DNA of 64,000 bases from Spartobacteria bacterium (GTDB lineage: Bacteria; Verrucomicrobiota; Kiritimatiellia; RZYC01): positions 178,921 through 242,920 of the forward strand of contig RZYC01000001.1 of the NCBI GenBank assembly GCA_009930475.1. Reading direction: 5' to 3'. Shown in pieces: positions 53,745-62,400 of this stretch. Under the pieces are notes generated by a model. The model saw only the letters and a program-made list of their open reading frames with translations, was not told the DNA's origin and searched no databases. The position numbers were made by a program, and so were the translations under genes. Each line of letters begins with the position of its first letter. The first letter of the stretch is position 1.

Positions 53745-54695
53745 ATGCTCTCTTTCAAAATACAGGAACTGAATCGCCTGGTGGTGGATCGGAAAAAGCC
53801 GGAATCCTTTCATGCGGTGTGGACGCAGGAATGTCTGCATGTGCAGGAACTGGTGCTGCAGGCGACGTGCGAACAGGTGGACTTTCCCATCGATGCGGTA
53901 TGCGTCATGGACGTACAATTGAAGGCGGCCGATGGAACCATTTTACACGGATGGCTGCTGCGCCCAACGGATCTGAAAAAGGATCAAACCATCCCGCTGA
54001 TTATCCACTATCATGGACTGGGCTGTCATCGCGGCCGTCCCGGGGAGTTTCTTGACTGGGTGATGCTGGGCGCAGCGGTGCTGGTCATGGATTTTCGTTC
54101 TCAGGGAGGGAAGACCGGGTCGAAGACAGGTTTTACGACGGGGGGCTGGACTAACTGGTATGCCTGGGGATTACCGGCGAGGGAATCCTGTTATTTACGT
54201 TTTGCTTATCAGGATGCCTTGCTGGGATTGCGTTTTGCACGAACCCTGCATTTTGTTGATAAAGAGCGAATCGCGCTGGATGGCGTAAGTCAGGGTGGCG
54301 GAATCGCGCTGGCTATGGCCGGATTGAATCACGATGTCTGCGCCTGCATGGCGGATGTTCCCAGTCACTGCTGGTGGGAAAAACGCATCAATGACCGGAC
54401 GGGCAGTGCGTCGGGGATTGCGGAATATCTCCGGCGGTTCCCTGATGACTGCAAAACGGTGCTGGAAACCATGGATTATTTTGACAACCTGTTCTTTGCC
54501 GAATCCATCCGTTGTCCGGTGCTGGTTTCCTGCGGCATGAAAGATCCGGTCTGTCCACCGGAATGTGTGCATGCGGCGGTGAATCGGATTCCATCAGAAA
54601 AACAGGTGATACATTATCCTTTTGGGGAGCATGACGGGGGCGGCAGTCTACATCGGGAGCGTAAGTTGACATGGTTTAAGGAACGTTTTCTTTAG
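53745..54695 (+). CDS. Acetyl xylan esterase/cephalosporin deacetylase-like (CE7) hydrolase
   Basis: A 316-residue alpha/beta hydrolase. CE7 marks are the oxyanion region IIHYHGLGCHRG, the RSQGGK block (usually RGQGG), the nucleophile elbow GVSQGGG (S182), the aspartate in CGMKDPVCPP and the histidine in YPFGEHDGGG. CE7 enzymes remove acetyl groups from small sugar or xylan oligomers and are mostly cytoplasmic. No signal peptide is visible, which fits. It lies 6 bp after the PAS gene and 24 bp before clpB. Its place among stress genes is odd for a sugar esterase. Confidence 0.9.
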   Translation: MLSFKIQELNRLVVDRKKPESFHAVWTQECLHVQELVLQATCEQVDFPIDAVCVMDVQLKAADGTILHGWLLRPTDLKKDQTIPLIIHYHGLGCHRGRPGEFLDWVMLGAAVLVMDFRSQGGKTGSKTGFTTGGWTNWYAWGLPARESCYLRFAYQDALLGLRFARTLHFVDKERIALDGVSQGGGIALAMAGLNHDVCACMADVPSHCWWEKRINDRTGSASGIAEYLRRFPDDCKTVLETMDYFDNLFFAESIRCPVLVSCGMKDPVCPPECVHAAVNRIPSEKQVIHYPFGEHDGGGSLHRERKLTWFKERFL

Positions 54696-54719
54696 AGTAA
54701 ACAGACGAAAGGGAAAGTG

Positions 54720-57368
54720 ATGCAGCTAGATCGTTTGACTATTAAATCTCAGGAAGCAATGAATCATGCCCGTCAATTGACGGAGCAGTATCAAAACAGC
54801 GAAATCGACACCGAACATCTGGTGCTGGCACTGATCGAACAGACTGACGGGGTGGTGATTCCGCTCTTAAATCGGCTGGGTGTGGATAAACATGCGCTGA
54901 AAATGGAATTGGAAACGGCATTGAAGAAAAGGCCCAAAGTACAGGGGTCTTCCATGGAAGTGTATGCCTCCCGTTCGTTGAAACGGGTATTGGATGCCGC
55001 TTTTGACATCGCGTCAAAAATGAAGGATGAATATGTAAGCACCGAGCATTTGTTTTTGGCCGCGATTCAGGATGAGGGATCGGATACCGCCCGCATGGCT
55101 AAATCACTGAATATCACGCCGGATGCGGTTCTGAAAGCCCTTCAGGCGGTTCGCGGCAATCAGCGGGTGACGGATCAGGCACCCGAAGATAAATATGAAG
55201 TGATGAAAAAATACGGCGTGGATCTCACTGATGCTGCGCGTAAAGGCAAGCTGGATCCGGTCATTGGACGGGATACCGAGATTCGCCGGGTGATTCAGGT
55301 TTTGTCGCGCCGCACCAAGAACAATCCCGTGCTTATCGGGGAGCCGGGCGTGGGTAAAACAGCTATTGCTGAAGGACTTGCGCAGCGAATTATTGCAGGT
55401 GATGTGCCCGAGGGGCTGAAAAACAAACGGGTGATTTCACTAGATATCGGATCCATGCTGGCCGGGGCTAAATTTCGAGGGGAATTTGAAGATCGATTCA
55501 AGGCGTTCATGAAGGAAGTCATTGAAGCGGAAGGGGCCGTTATCCTGTTTATCGATGAATTGCATACGCTGGTGGGCGCAGGCAGTGCCGAGGGTGCGGT
55601 GGATGCGTCGAATATGATCAAGCCGGCTCTGGCGCGCGGTGCCTTGCGCTGTGTGGGGGCCACCACGCTGGATGAATATCGTAAATATATTGAAAAAGAT
55701 GCCGCGCTCGAACGGCGTTTTCAGCCGGTAGCAGTGGATGAACCGTCGGTGGAAGATACCATCGCTATTTTGCGCGGACTGCGCGAACGCTATGAGGCGC
55801 ATCACGGGGTGCGTATCACCGACAGTGCGTTGGTGGCGGCGGCTACTTTGTCCCATCGTTATATCAGTGATCGTTTTCTTCCCGATAAAGCGATCGATCT
55901 GGTCGATGAAGCGGGCAGTCGGCTGCGTATGGAAATTGACAGTATGCCCACCGTGATCGATGTGGTGGAACGGCGTATCATGCAGCTGGAAATTGAACGG
56001 CAGGCGTTGAAAATGGAGCGGGATGCCGCCTCCCATGAGCGACTGGATAAAATCGAACATGATCTGGCGGAATTACGTGAAAACAGTTCCCGTATGAAAC
56101 TGCACTGGCAGAAGGAAAAGGAACTGATTGGCGAAATCCGGAGTCTGACCAAGGCCATTGATCTGCTTCGTAATGAAGAGGAGGCCGCGAAAAGAGCCAA
56201 TAATCTCGAGCGCGCCGCAGAGATCATGTACGACCGCATTCCTAAAATGGAACAGCAGATTGTCGGGGCGCAGGGGCGGCTCGCCTCGTTGCAGAAGGAT
56301 CAGAAAATGCTGAAAGAAGAGGTCGACGCCGAGGATATCGCGTCGGTCGTTTCATCCTGGACCCATGTTCCGGTAAGCCGCCTGCTGGAAGGCGAAAAGC
56401 ATAAACTTCTGCACATGGAAGATGATTTACGCAAAAGGGTGGTGGGTCAGGATGAGGCGGTGGAAGCCGTGTCCAAAGCGGTGCGCCGTTCGCGCGCCGG
56501 CCTGCAGGATCCTGACCGTCCCATTGGCTCGTTTATCTTTATGGGTCCCACCGGGGTGGGAAAAACGGAACTGGCCCGTGCTTTGGCGGAACTGCTGTTC
56601 GATGACGAACACGCACTGCTTCGCATAGATATGTCGGAGTTTATGGAGAAACACAGCGTGAGCCGGCTTATCGGGGCACCTCCCGGTTATGTGGGATACG
56701 ATGAAGGCGGGTATTTGACCGAACACGTGCGACGCAAACCGTATTCGGTGGTACTCTTCGATGAGATTGAAAAGGCGCATCCCGATGTATTTAATGTCAT
56801 GCTGCAGATTCTGGATGACGGACGGCTGACCGATGGTCAGGGACGCACTGTTGATTTTAAAAACACCCTCATTATCATGACGTCCAATCTGGGCAGTGCC
56901 ATTATTCACGATGCCATTCAGCGCGATCCTGAATTGAAACGGGGCGATGAGCCGTATCGGGTCATGGAAAAACAGGTACAGGAGGTGCTCAGTAAACATT
57001 TCCGGCCGGAATTCCTGAATCGGCTGGATGCGACGATTATTTTCCATTCGCTGCAGCGGAAACAATTGCGCTCTATTGTGGATATTCAGCTGGGTCGCAT
57101 TCGCAACTATCTTGTGGATAAGAAAATTTCTCTGTCACTCACCGATGAGGCCATGGATTTCATTGCAGGAGAGGGATATGATCCCGCCTTTGGAGCACGT
57201 CCGTTGAAACGTGTTATGCAGCGCCGTGTGCTGGATGTATTGGCAGAGGAGCTGCTGAGCGGTCAGATTAATGAAGGCGATACGGTTATTGGCCGTCTGT
57301 CCGGCAACAGGGAATCGATTGTGTTTGATGTGCAGAATGAACAGGTGGTCGCAGAGGAGCGCAAATAG
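54720..57368 (+). CDS. clpB: ATP-dependent disaggregase ClpB
   Basis: An 882-residue AAA+ chaperone that pulls proteins out of aggregates with DnaK. The N-domain has two Clp repeats (residues 1-145). The first ATPase has [10 protein letters not shown] (K213) and the second [10 protein letters not shown] (K615). The ClpB middle coiled coil lies at about 405-525, which separates it from ClpA and Clp[16 protein letters not shown] and the C-terminal ALRP-like region [12 protein letters not shown] are present. GTG at 54717 is an alternative start; GGGAAA lies just upstream. TTGACA at 54666 may be part of a promoter within the end of the esterase gene. Confidence 0.97.
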   Translation: MQLDRLTIKSQEAMNHARQLTEQYQNSEIDTEHLVLALIEQTDGVVIPLLNRLGVDKHALKMELETALKKRPKVQGSSMEVYASRSLKRVLDAAFDIASKMKDEYVSTEHLFLAAIQDEGSDTARMAKSLNITPDAVLKALQAVRGNQRVTDQAPEDKYEVMKKYGVDLTDAARKGKLDPVIGRDTEIRRVIQVLSRRTKNNPVLIGEPGVGKTAIAEGLAQRIIAGDVPEGLKNKRVISLDIGSMLAGAKFRGEFEDRFKAFMKEVIEAEGAVILFIDELHTLVGAGSAEGAVDASNMIKPALARGALRCVGATTLDEYRKYIEKDAALERRFQPVAVDEPSVEDTIAILRGLRERYEAHHGVRITDSALVAAATLSHRYISDRFLPDKAIDLVDEAGSRLRMEIDSMPTVIDVVERRIMQLEIERQALKMERDAASHERLDKIEHDLAELRENSSRMKLHWQKEKELIGEIRSLTKAIDLLRNEEEAAKRANNLERAAEIMYDRIPKMEQQIVGAQGRLASLQKDQKMLKEEVDAEDIASVVSSWTHVPVSRLLEGEKHKLLHMEDDLRKRVVGQDEAVEAVSKAVRRSRAGLQDPDRPIGSFIFMGPTGVGKTELARALAELLFDDEHALLRIDMSEFMEKHSVSRLIGAPPGYVGYDEGGYLTEHVRRKPYSVVLFDEIEKAHPDVFNVMLQILDDGRLTDGQGRTVDFKNTLIIMTSNLGSAIIHDAIQRDPELKRGDEPYRVMEKQVQEVLSKHFRPEFLNRLDATIIFHSLQRKQLRSIVDIQLGRIRNYLVDKKISLSLTDEAMDFIAGEGYDPAFGARPLKRVMQRRVLDVLAEELLSGQINEGDTVIGRLSGNRESIVFDVQNEQVVAEERK

Positions 57369-57443
57369 ATGGAAACGATTCTTTCCGCAATCATGATTAT
57401 GGGTATCTTTTTCATGGTCTGGTATATTACCCGCGGAATGTAA
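57369..57443 (+). CDS. 24-residue membrane peptide
   Basis: ATG at 57369 directly abuts the clpB stop. The product METILSAIMIMGIFFMVWYI plus TRGM is a single hydrophobic helix with a basic end. Being joined to clpB without a gap it could be translated by re-initiation. Tiny membrane peptides of this type often bind larger membrane proteins. No homologue is recognised, and it may be chance. Confidence 0.4.
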   Translation: METILSAIMIMGIFFMVWYITRGM

Positions 57444-57465
57444 TTTTAGTTTTAGAAAGGACATT

Positions 57466-57642
57466 ATGAGTAAACATATGATGTGGGCGTTATTGCTCAT
57501 TGTTTTGGCGGTGGTTGTTATGCTGTTTAATAACAAAACCATGGATCTGGAGTTGCTGGTAACCAATTTGAAGGTGATGAAATCCATCGTCTTTCTCGGT
57601 TTTACCATTGTCGGTGTGGCCATCGGCATGCTGCTCAAATAG
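57466..57642 (+). CDS. 58-residue two-helix membrane protein, LapA-like
   Basis: ATG at 57466 has AGAAAGGA 5 bp upstream. Two helices (MMWALLLIVLAVVVMLF and IVFLGFTIVGVAIGMLLK) flank a short loop with a strand-like stretch (MDLELLVTNLKV). This matches the layout of LapA/DUF1049 proteins, which act in envelope lipid assembly in E. coli; the match is by pattern only. It lies between the clpB end and aroE (15 bp), probably in the same transcript. Confidence 0.7.
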   Translation: MSKHMMWALLLIVLAVVVMLFNNKTMDLELLVTNLKVMKSIVFLGFTIVGVAIGMLLK

Positions 57643-57657
57643 GAAGGATATGTATCT

Positions 57658-58515
57658 GTGATCATTTCCCCGACTACAAAAACCTACGCGCTCCTGGGTC
57701 ACCCCGTGCAGCATTCTCTGTCGCCCTGTATGTACAATGCGGCTTTTGCTTCATTGGATATGGATGCGGTTTATATGGCATACGACGTGGAGCCTCTGGT
57801 TCTGAACGACGTGCTGACCTCTCTGGCGCATCTGCATTTTGGCGGAGTGAATATCACTGTGCCGCATAAGGAAGCCGCATGGCAGCGGGTGGATCAACGT
57901 TCGGATACGGCCGAATTGCTGGGCGCGGTGAACACCATTGAGTTTGTGGATGGTCGATTGATCGGACATAATACCGATGGCGTGGGACTGATCCGCTCTC
58001 TTGAGGAGCATTTCGGTGACTGTATCGGGGGTAAATCCATTTATTTTGTCGGTTCCGGAGGCGCATCCAGAGCCGCAGCATTGATGTGTGCTAAGAAGGG
58101 GGCGGGGCACATCGCCCTCAGTGACTCCGGATCGGGACGGGCACAAAAACTGCAAATGGAAATCCAGCGGCGTTATCCGCAGGTAACGGTTGTTTGTACC
58201 ACATCGGAAAACCGAATTGAATGGGCTCGTTTGTCAGATTTGATTATTCAGGGTTCGCCGATAGGAATGAAAACAACCGATGCGTCGCCGCTGCCGGAAG
58301 ACGCCTTCCGTTCGGGCCAGTGTGTCTATGATATGATTTATATGTATCCCTATACCGAGTGTATGCGTGCGGCAGAAACGCGCGGTGCTGTTGTTGCCAA
58401 TGGACTGGGCATGCTGTTGCATCAGGGCGTCAGGGCGTTTGAAATATTTACTGGAAAAGCGGCACCGCAGGACGTGATGCGTGATGCGCTGGAGCGAAAG
58501 GTGTATGGACCATGA
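57658..58515 (+). CDS. aroE: Shikimate dehydrogenase
   Basis: A 285-residue NADPH enzyme reducing 3-dehydroshikimate in aromatic amino acid synthesis. The shikimate site is HSLSPCMYNAAF, the catalytic lysine is in NITVPHKEAAW, and NTDGVGL holds the catalytic aspartate. The dinucleotide loop is GSGGASRAAA. PIGM (QGSPIGMK) and the C-terminal VANGLGMLLHQGV motif are standard. The GTG start at 57658 has AGGAAGGA about 8 bp upstream. It overlaps the prepilin peptidase gene by 4 bp (ATGA), so the two are co-translated despite unrelated functions. Confidence 0.95.
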   Translation: MIISPTTKTYALLGHPVQHSLSPCMYNAAFASLDMDAVYMAYDVEPLVLNDVLTSLAHLHFGGVNITVPHKEAAWQRVDQRSDTAELLGAVNTIEFVDGRLIGHNTDGVGLIRSLEEHFGDCIGGKSIYFVGSGGASRAAALMCAKKGAGHIALSDSGSGRAQKLQMEIQRRYPQVTVVCTTSENRIEWARLSDLIIQGSPIGMKTTDASPLPEDAFRSGQCVYDMIYMYPYTECMRAAETRGAVVANGLGMLLHQGVRAFEIFTGKAAPQDVMRDALERKVYGP

Positions 58516-59387
58516 ATAGCAGTATTTATCTGACCACGGGCGGGTTCTATTATTTCTCGTTTGTCGTCTTTCTGCTGGGTGCATGCCTGGGCAGTTTTTT
58601 GAATGTGTGTGTTTATCGCATTCCGCTGGATCAATCGATTGTTACCCCTCGCTCCCATTGTCCGCACTGTGAAACCCTCATTGCGTGGTATGATAATATT
58701 CCACTATTCAGTTATCTGGTGCTGCTGCGCGGAAAATGTCGTCATTGTTCCGGACATATCAGCTGGAGATATCCTGCCATTGAACTGCTTACAGCCGTTT
58801 TATTTGTCGCGGTCTGGTATCTGTATGGACTTACTGAAACCCCGCAGGGACAGTTGGAAATGATCATGAATCCGATCATTCCTGTGTACTGGCTGGTCGT
58901 GTTCGGACTACTGATGGGTACCTTTATTGATTTAGAGCATATGATTATCCCTGATCGCGTATCGCTGGGCGGCATCGTTATCGGATTAATAGCCAGTGCG
59001 CTGATTCCCGCGCTGCATCAGTCGGACACCATGCTGCAAAGTCTGATTCGCTCCGGTATGGGTATTCTCGCCGGTTCAGGTTCATTGATGTTGATCGCGG
59101 TGCTTGGGAAAATGGCTTTTAAGAAGGATGCCATGGGCATGGGCGATGTCAAACTGCTTGGAGCCATTGGTGCCTTTTTCGGCTGGCAGGGCGTCCTGTT
59201 TACGATTATTACGTCATCCTTTATCGGTTCTGCTGTAGGCGTAGGATTGATTTTTGCCGGGAAAAAAGAGTGGCAGGGTCGCATGCCGTTCGGTCCTTGT
59301 CTGGCTGTTGGAGCCATGTGGTGGATGCTGGGAGGCGATGCCCTCTGGTACGCGTATCTGCGCTGGGTATCCGGTGGAGCCATTTGA
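58512..59387 (+). CDS. pilD: Prepilin peptidase (type IV leader peptidase)
   Basis: A 291-residue inner-membrane aspartyl protease that cuts and N-methylates type IV pilins or type II secretion pseudopilins. The methylase region has LGSFLNVCVYRIP and two CxxC pairs (HCPHCETLIAWYDNIPLFSYL and GKCRHCSG). The two catalytic aspartates are in TFIDLEHMIIPD and GMGDVKLLGAIGAFFGW. About eight hydrophobic segments are visible. No pilin genes are in the window. It ends the clpB-aroE string and is followed by a hairpin and repeat copy B. Confidence 0.95.
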   Translation: MNSSIYLTTGGFYYFSFVVFLLGACLGSFLNVCVYRIPLDQSIVTPRSHCPHCETLIAWYDNIPLFSYLVLLRGKCRHCSGHISWRYPAIELLTAVLFVAVWYLYGLTETPQGQLEMIMNPIIPVYWLVVFGLLMGTFIDLEHMIIPDRVSLGGIVIGLIASALIPALHQSDTMLQSLIRSGMGILAGSGSLMLIAVLGKMAFKKDAMGMGDVKLLGAIGAFFGWQGVLFTIITSSFIGSAVGVGLIFAGKKEWQGRMPFGPCLAVGAMWWMLGGDALWYAYLRWVSGGAI

Positions 59388-59401
59388 GTAATTTGTCTTC
59401 T

Positions 59402-59419
59402 GCACATCCTCTGATGTGC
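59402..59419. other. Short hairpin at convergent gene ends
   Basis: GCACATC (59402-59408) and GATGTGC (59413-59419) form a perfect 7-bp stem with a CTCT loop, 15 bp after pilD. No T-run follows directly, but repeat copy B with a T-run lies 11 bp on. Together they may end transcription. Confidence 0.45.
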
Positions 59420-59430
59420 GATTGGTATAT

Positions 59431-59458
59431 AATAAGTCAGACTTACTATAGATTTTTT
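59431..59458 (+). repeat. CAGACTTA repeat family, copy B
   Basis: Contains AATAAGTCAGACTTACTATA followed by GATTTTTT. This copy has the perfect dyad AAGTC-A-GACTT. It lies between the converging pilD and amidase genes. Confidence 0.7.
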
Positions 59459-59488
59459 GTTGTCATAGTGACATTGCTGTGTTTATTA

Positions 59489-60946
59489 TCAGGGTTGTTT
59501 CAGATCTGAGGTAAAGGCGATTATCCCTTGGAGCAGTGCCTCGGCGGTTGCTTGTAAATGGGTGAGTTGTCTAGCATGTTCTTCTGCTTCAGGAATAATC
59601 ATATAATCGATTTCGCAGAGTACCGAGGGGACTTCCTCGTTGCGCAGGACATGGTAATTACCAAAGCGGATGCCCTTGTCTGCAACCGATGTGGCGGCCG
59701 CCAGATAGGGGTGTAGAGATTTTGCCAGAAGGAGGCCTGATGGATAGTAATAATATGTTTCAAGACCTCGCGCTTTGTAAGGATCTCCTCTGGTGGCGTT
59801 ATAATGAAGACTGATAAATAAATCTGCCTGATTTTCAATGGTCATGGCGACCCGATCATCAAGGGGCACAAATTGGTCGTTGTTTCGCGTTAGAACAGTG
59901 TCAAATCCTGCTTGTTTCAGTCGGGCTGACAGTGCGCGTGCTAGTAAGAGATTTAGTTCTTTTTCATTGGTACGTGTGGGGCCAATAGCCCCGGTATCAG
60001 AACCCCCATGACCAGGGTCGATGCACACCATTGTTTTTTTTGAGGTAAGCCAAGGTGGCTTTTTAACAGTGATAATCATTGCGTTGTTTTTGAAACGAAC
60101 CGATGTTCCATAAAGGGGCTGAAATGTGGGATAAAATCGGAATCGCAGAATGTCTTCCTGCAGTTGCGCCCAGTCACAGCCTTGGTTGTGCGAAGAAACA
60201 AGATTGGATGTCCGGTCAATGGCAGCGCGGCACTGATATAAAATGAAGTCCGCCTGTGCCTGTCCCAGAGGCATGTTCCAGCGAAATGTTAAAGGGGGAA
60301 CTGGTGCCAGGGTATATTGCAGTGCGTCAGGCGTTTCTTCATAGCTAAGTTTTGTGATCGTTGCTACCGCGATATTCGTTTCCGCACTTTTTGCAACCTT
60401 GTCCACATCGACATGGATGTGGTTGTTCTTTGCGAGCGTAAGCATAACTTCTTTTGGGGATGTGGCCACGCCCATGTATTTTGTGCCGGGTGTCAGAAAG
60501 ACATCGTACCCGCCCTTTGGTTCCCAGCGGGCTTTAACGTGCCGTAGGGCACCGGTGACCTCCCATGAGCACGGGGTGTTGTCGAACATGGCTGCTTCTG
60601 GAGCCGCCGGTTCGTTTACATCAGGTTTCGGCGGAGTTTTGTACTGGATGATTTGACTTTGATCGCCCTTAAGCCGCTCGGTCCAGTTGCAAACCAGCTG
60701 AGGTTTGGCTGCATCGAACGGAATGTCGGCACAAAAAGCACCATTATGATACAGTGGCACATCTGTGCCGTTTATCACCAGTTTATCGGCATCCGCCTTT
60801 AACTGTCCCCTGAAAAAATAAGTTGATCCCGGCCACAGCGTACTTCCTGGCGACGGCCAAACCATATCCACCTCCGCTTGCAGCTGAAAGGCAAACAGAC
60901 ATAGCTGGAGCAGCAGAACAGAATAACTGGCTGAAAATCGACGCAT
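59489..60946 (-). CDS. Secreted N-acetylmuramoyl-L-alanine amidase (Ami_3)
   Basis: A 485-residue periplasmic amidase with an N-terminal signal peptide (SASYSVLLLQLCLFAFQLQA). Residues 25-280 hold beta-rich repeats, including SPGSTLWPGSTYFFRGQL, similar in layout to bacterial SH3 or FlgD-like domains. The catalytic domain from about 290 has IDPGHGGSDTGAIG, TNEKELNLLLAR, ISLHYNA and the catalytic glutamate in VLCEIDYM. Its first base overlaps the last base of the LysM lipoprotein gene, so both are made together. The LysM partner could hold it on peptidoglycan (inference). It differs from the 350-residue amidase at 34770-35822. Confidence 0.92.
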   Translation of the reverse strand: MRRFSASYSVLLLQLCLFAFQLQAEVDMVWPSPGSTLWPGSTYFFRGQLKADADKLVINGTDVPLYHNGAFCADIPFDAAKPQLVCNWTERLKGDQSQIIQYKTPPKPDVNEPAAPEAAMFDNTPCSWEVTGALRHVKARWEPKGGYDVFLTPGTKYMGVATSPKEVMLTLAKNNHIHVDVDKVAKSAETNIAVATITKLSYEETPDALQYTLAPVPPLTFRWNMPLGQAQADFILYQCRAAIDRTSNLVSSHNQGCDWAQLQEDILRFRFYPTFQPLYGTSVRFKNNAMIITVKKPPWLTSKKTMVCIDPGHGGSDTGAIGPTRTNEKELNLLLARALSARLKQAGFDTVLTRNNDQFVPLDDRVAMTIENQADLFISLHYNATRGDPYKARGLETYYYYPSGLLLAKSLHPYLAAATSVADKGIRFGNYHVLRNEEVPSVLCEIDYMIIPEAEEHARQLTHLQATAEALLQGIIAFTSDLKQP

Positions 60947-61506
60947 TAAGGTTTTTTTGCTGGAATATAAATTTTCTGTCCTTTTTCAAGGTGGTTCGGA
61001 TCTTTGATGTCGTTTTCACGCAGGATCTTGCTGACACTGCTGTTATACGTTTTAGCAATCACCGAGAGTGTATCGCCCGGTTTCACCACATATTCATAAA
61101 CATAATCGCTGTGTGATGGCGGTGCTGTTTTTTGGGACTGAATGAGAGCCGCAACCTTCTGACTGATGGTATTGATGATTTCCTGTTTCTGAGCAGCCTG
61201 TTGTTCCACCAGCGTGTTCATACGCCCTTCCATCTCGTTTAAGCGAGTGTTTATTCCGCGCGTTCCAGCAACCAGGGAATCCGACGTGTCGATCCGAAAA
61301 GAGGACAGTGACTGATCCATGCGCTGCATTTCCAGTTCGAGAGCTTCAACGCGGCCGTTTAACTTGCGATTTTCCTCCTGAAGAGAACGCATGCCGGCAA
61401 TCATCTGCATGCGTTCTGTATCGGTGCTTTGATCGATGAAAAGTGTTTCGCATCCGGTCAGCATACCAATGATTGGTATGGTTAAAAATAGGATATACTT
61501 CTTCAT
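60946..61506 (-). CDS. LysM-domain lipoprotein with coiled coil
   Basis: A 186-residue lipoprotein. The signal sequence MKKYILFLTIPIIGMLTGC ends in a lipobox (LTGC). A coiled coil spans residues 30-105 (SLQEENRKLNGRVEALELEM and EMEGRMNTLVEQQAAQK). A single LysM domain closes the protein (YVVKPGDTLSVIAKTYNSSV, DPNHLEKGQKIYIP), which binds peptidoglycan sugars. The residue after the cysteine is glutamate, so outer-membrane sorting is allowed. It overlaps the amidase gene by 1 bp. The signal-peptide codons contain the dyad ATACCAATGATTGGTAT. Confidence 0.92.
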   Translation of the reverse strand: MKKYILFLTIPIIGMLTGCETLFIDQSTDTERMQMIAGMRSLQEENRKLNGRVEALELEMQRMDQSLSSFRIDTSDSLVAGTRGINTRLNEMEGRMNTLVEQQAAQKQEIINTISQKVAALIQSQKTAPPSHSDYVYEYVVKPGDTLSVIAKTYNSSVSKILRENDIKDPNHLEKGQKIYIPAKKP

Positions 61507-61521
61507 AATGACACCTCTGCG

Positions 61522-62388
61522 TTAGCGTAAAATGACCGTTTTATTATTGTATGCCAATATTTTGTGCTGCAAATGCCACCAAACGGCACGGGACAGCACT
61601 ATTTTTTCGAGATCCTTTCCCTTGCGAATCAGTTCCGGAATAGAATCTTTGTGTGTAACACGAATGATATCTTGCTCAATAATCGGCCCTGCATCCAGTT
61701 CTTCTGTTACATAATGGCTGGTAGCGCCGATAATTTTCACCCCGCGACTATGGGCCGAGTGATAAGGTTTGGCTCCTGGAAAGGCAGGAAGAAAGGAGTG
61801 ATGAATATTAATCATGCGGTGTTTATACTGATTAATCAGTGTGGGCGTAACGATTTGCATGTAACGGGCTAAAATAACCAGATCAATATTGTTTTCTGCA
61901 AGTAGTGCCAGTTGCCGTTGTTCTTGCTCCGCCTTATTGTCCGGGGTAATGGGCAAATGATAGAAGGGGATGTCAAATTTTTCGGCCACAGTACGTAAAT
62001 CATCATGATTACTTATCACCAGGGGGATGTCGACATTAGGCCATTCGCACGCTTCCACTCGAGACAGAATATCAAAAAGACAATGCGGAAAACGCGATAC
62101 GAACAACGCGATCCGTTGGGTTGTGTCGCTGAAGTGCAGTTCGTATGTCATATCGAAATCCAGAGCAATAGGAGTGAGATGAGCGGTGATTTCATTCTCG
62201 GGAACGGAAAAACCATCAAGATCCCATTCAATTCGCATGAAAAACACATTTTCAACCTGATCTACATGCTGGTCTAAATGCAGTATATTTCCGTTATGTT
62301 CACTTACAAAGCGAGTTACTGTTGTGTTGATTCCCATGCGATCGGGGCAGGAAATCAATAAAATGGCTGTTTTCTTCACGGTTTTCAT
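61522..62388 (-). CDS. purU: Formyltetrahydrofolate deformylase
   Basis: A 288-residue enzyme releasing formate from 10-formyl-tetrahydrofolate to balance one-carbon and purine metabolism. An N-terminal ACT domain (LISCPDRMGINTTVTRFVSEH) is followed by the formyltransferase fold. The catalytic set is visible in MINIHHSFLPAFPGAKPY and the aspartate in ELDAGPIIEQD. The GATSHYVTEELDAG motif separates it from PurN. It lies 12 bp after metX and 15 bp before the LysM gene on the same strand, so it may be co-transcribed with both. Confidence 0.95.
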   Translation of the reverse strand: MKTVKKTAILLISCPDRMGINTTVTRFVSEHNGNILHLDQHVDQVENVFFMRIEWDLDGFSVPENEITAHLTPIALDFDMTYELHFSDTTQRIALFVSRFPHCLFDILSRVEACEWPNVDIPLVISNHDDLRTVAEKFDIPFYHLPITPDNKAEQEQRQLALLAENNIDLVILARYMQIVTPTLINQYKHRMINIHHSFLPAFPGAKPYHSAHSRGVKIIGATSHYVTEELDAGPIIEQDIIRVTHKDSIPELIRKGKDLEKIVLSRAVWWHLQHKILAYNNKTVILR

Positions 62389-62400
62389 CGTCCTTTAACG

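Noticed and set aside
34770..60946. Two amidases as a recent duplication
   Set aside because: Outside the shared catalytic motifs they differ in length (350 against 485), N-terminal domains and motif detail (NDPGA against SDTGA), so they are old paralogues.
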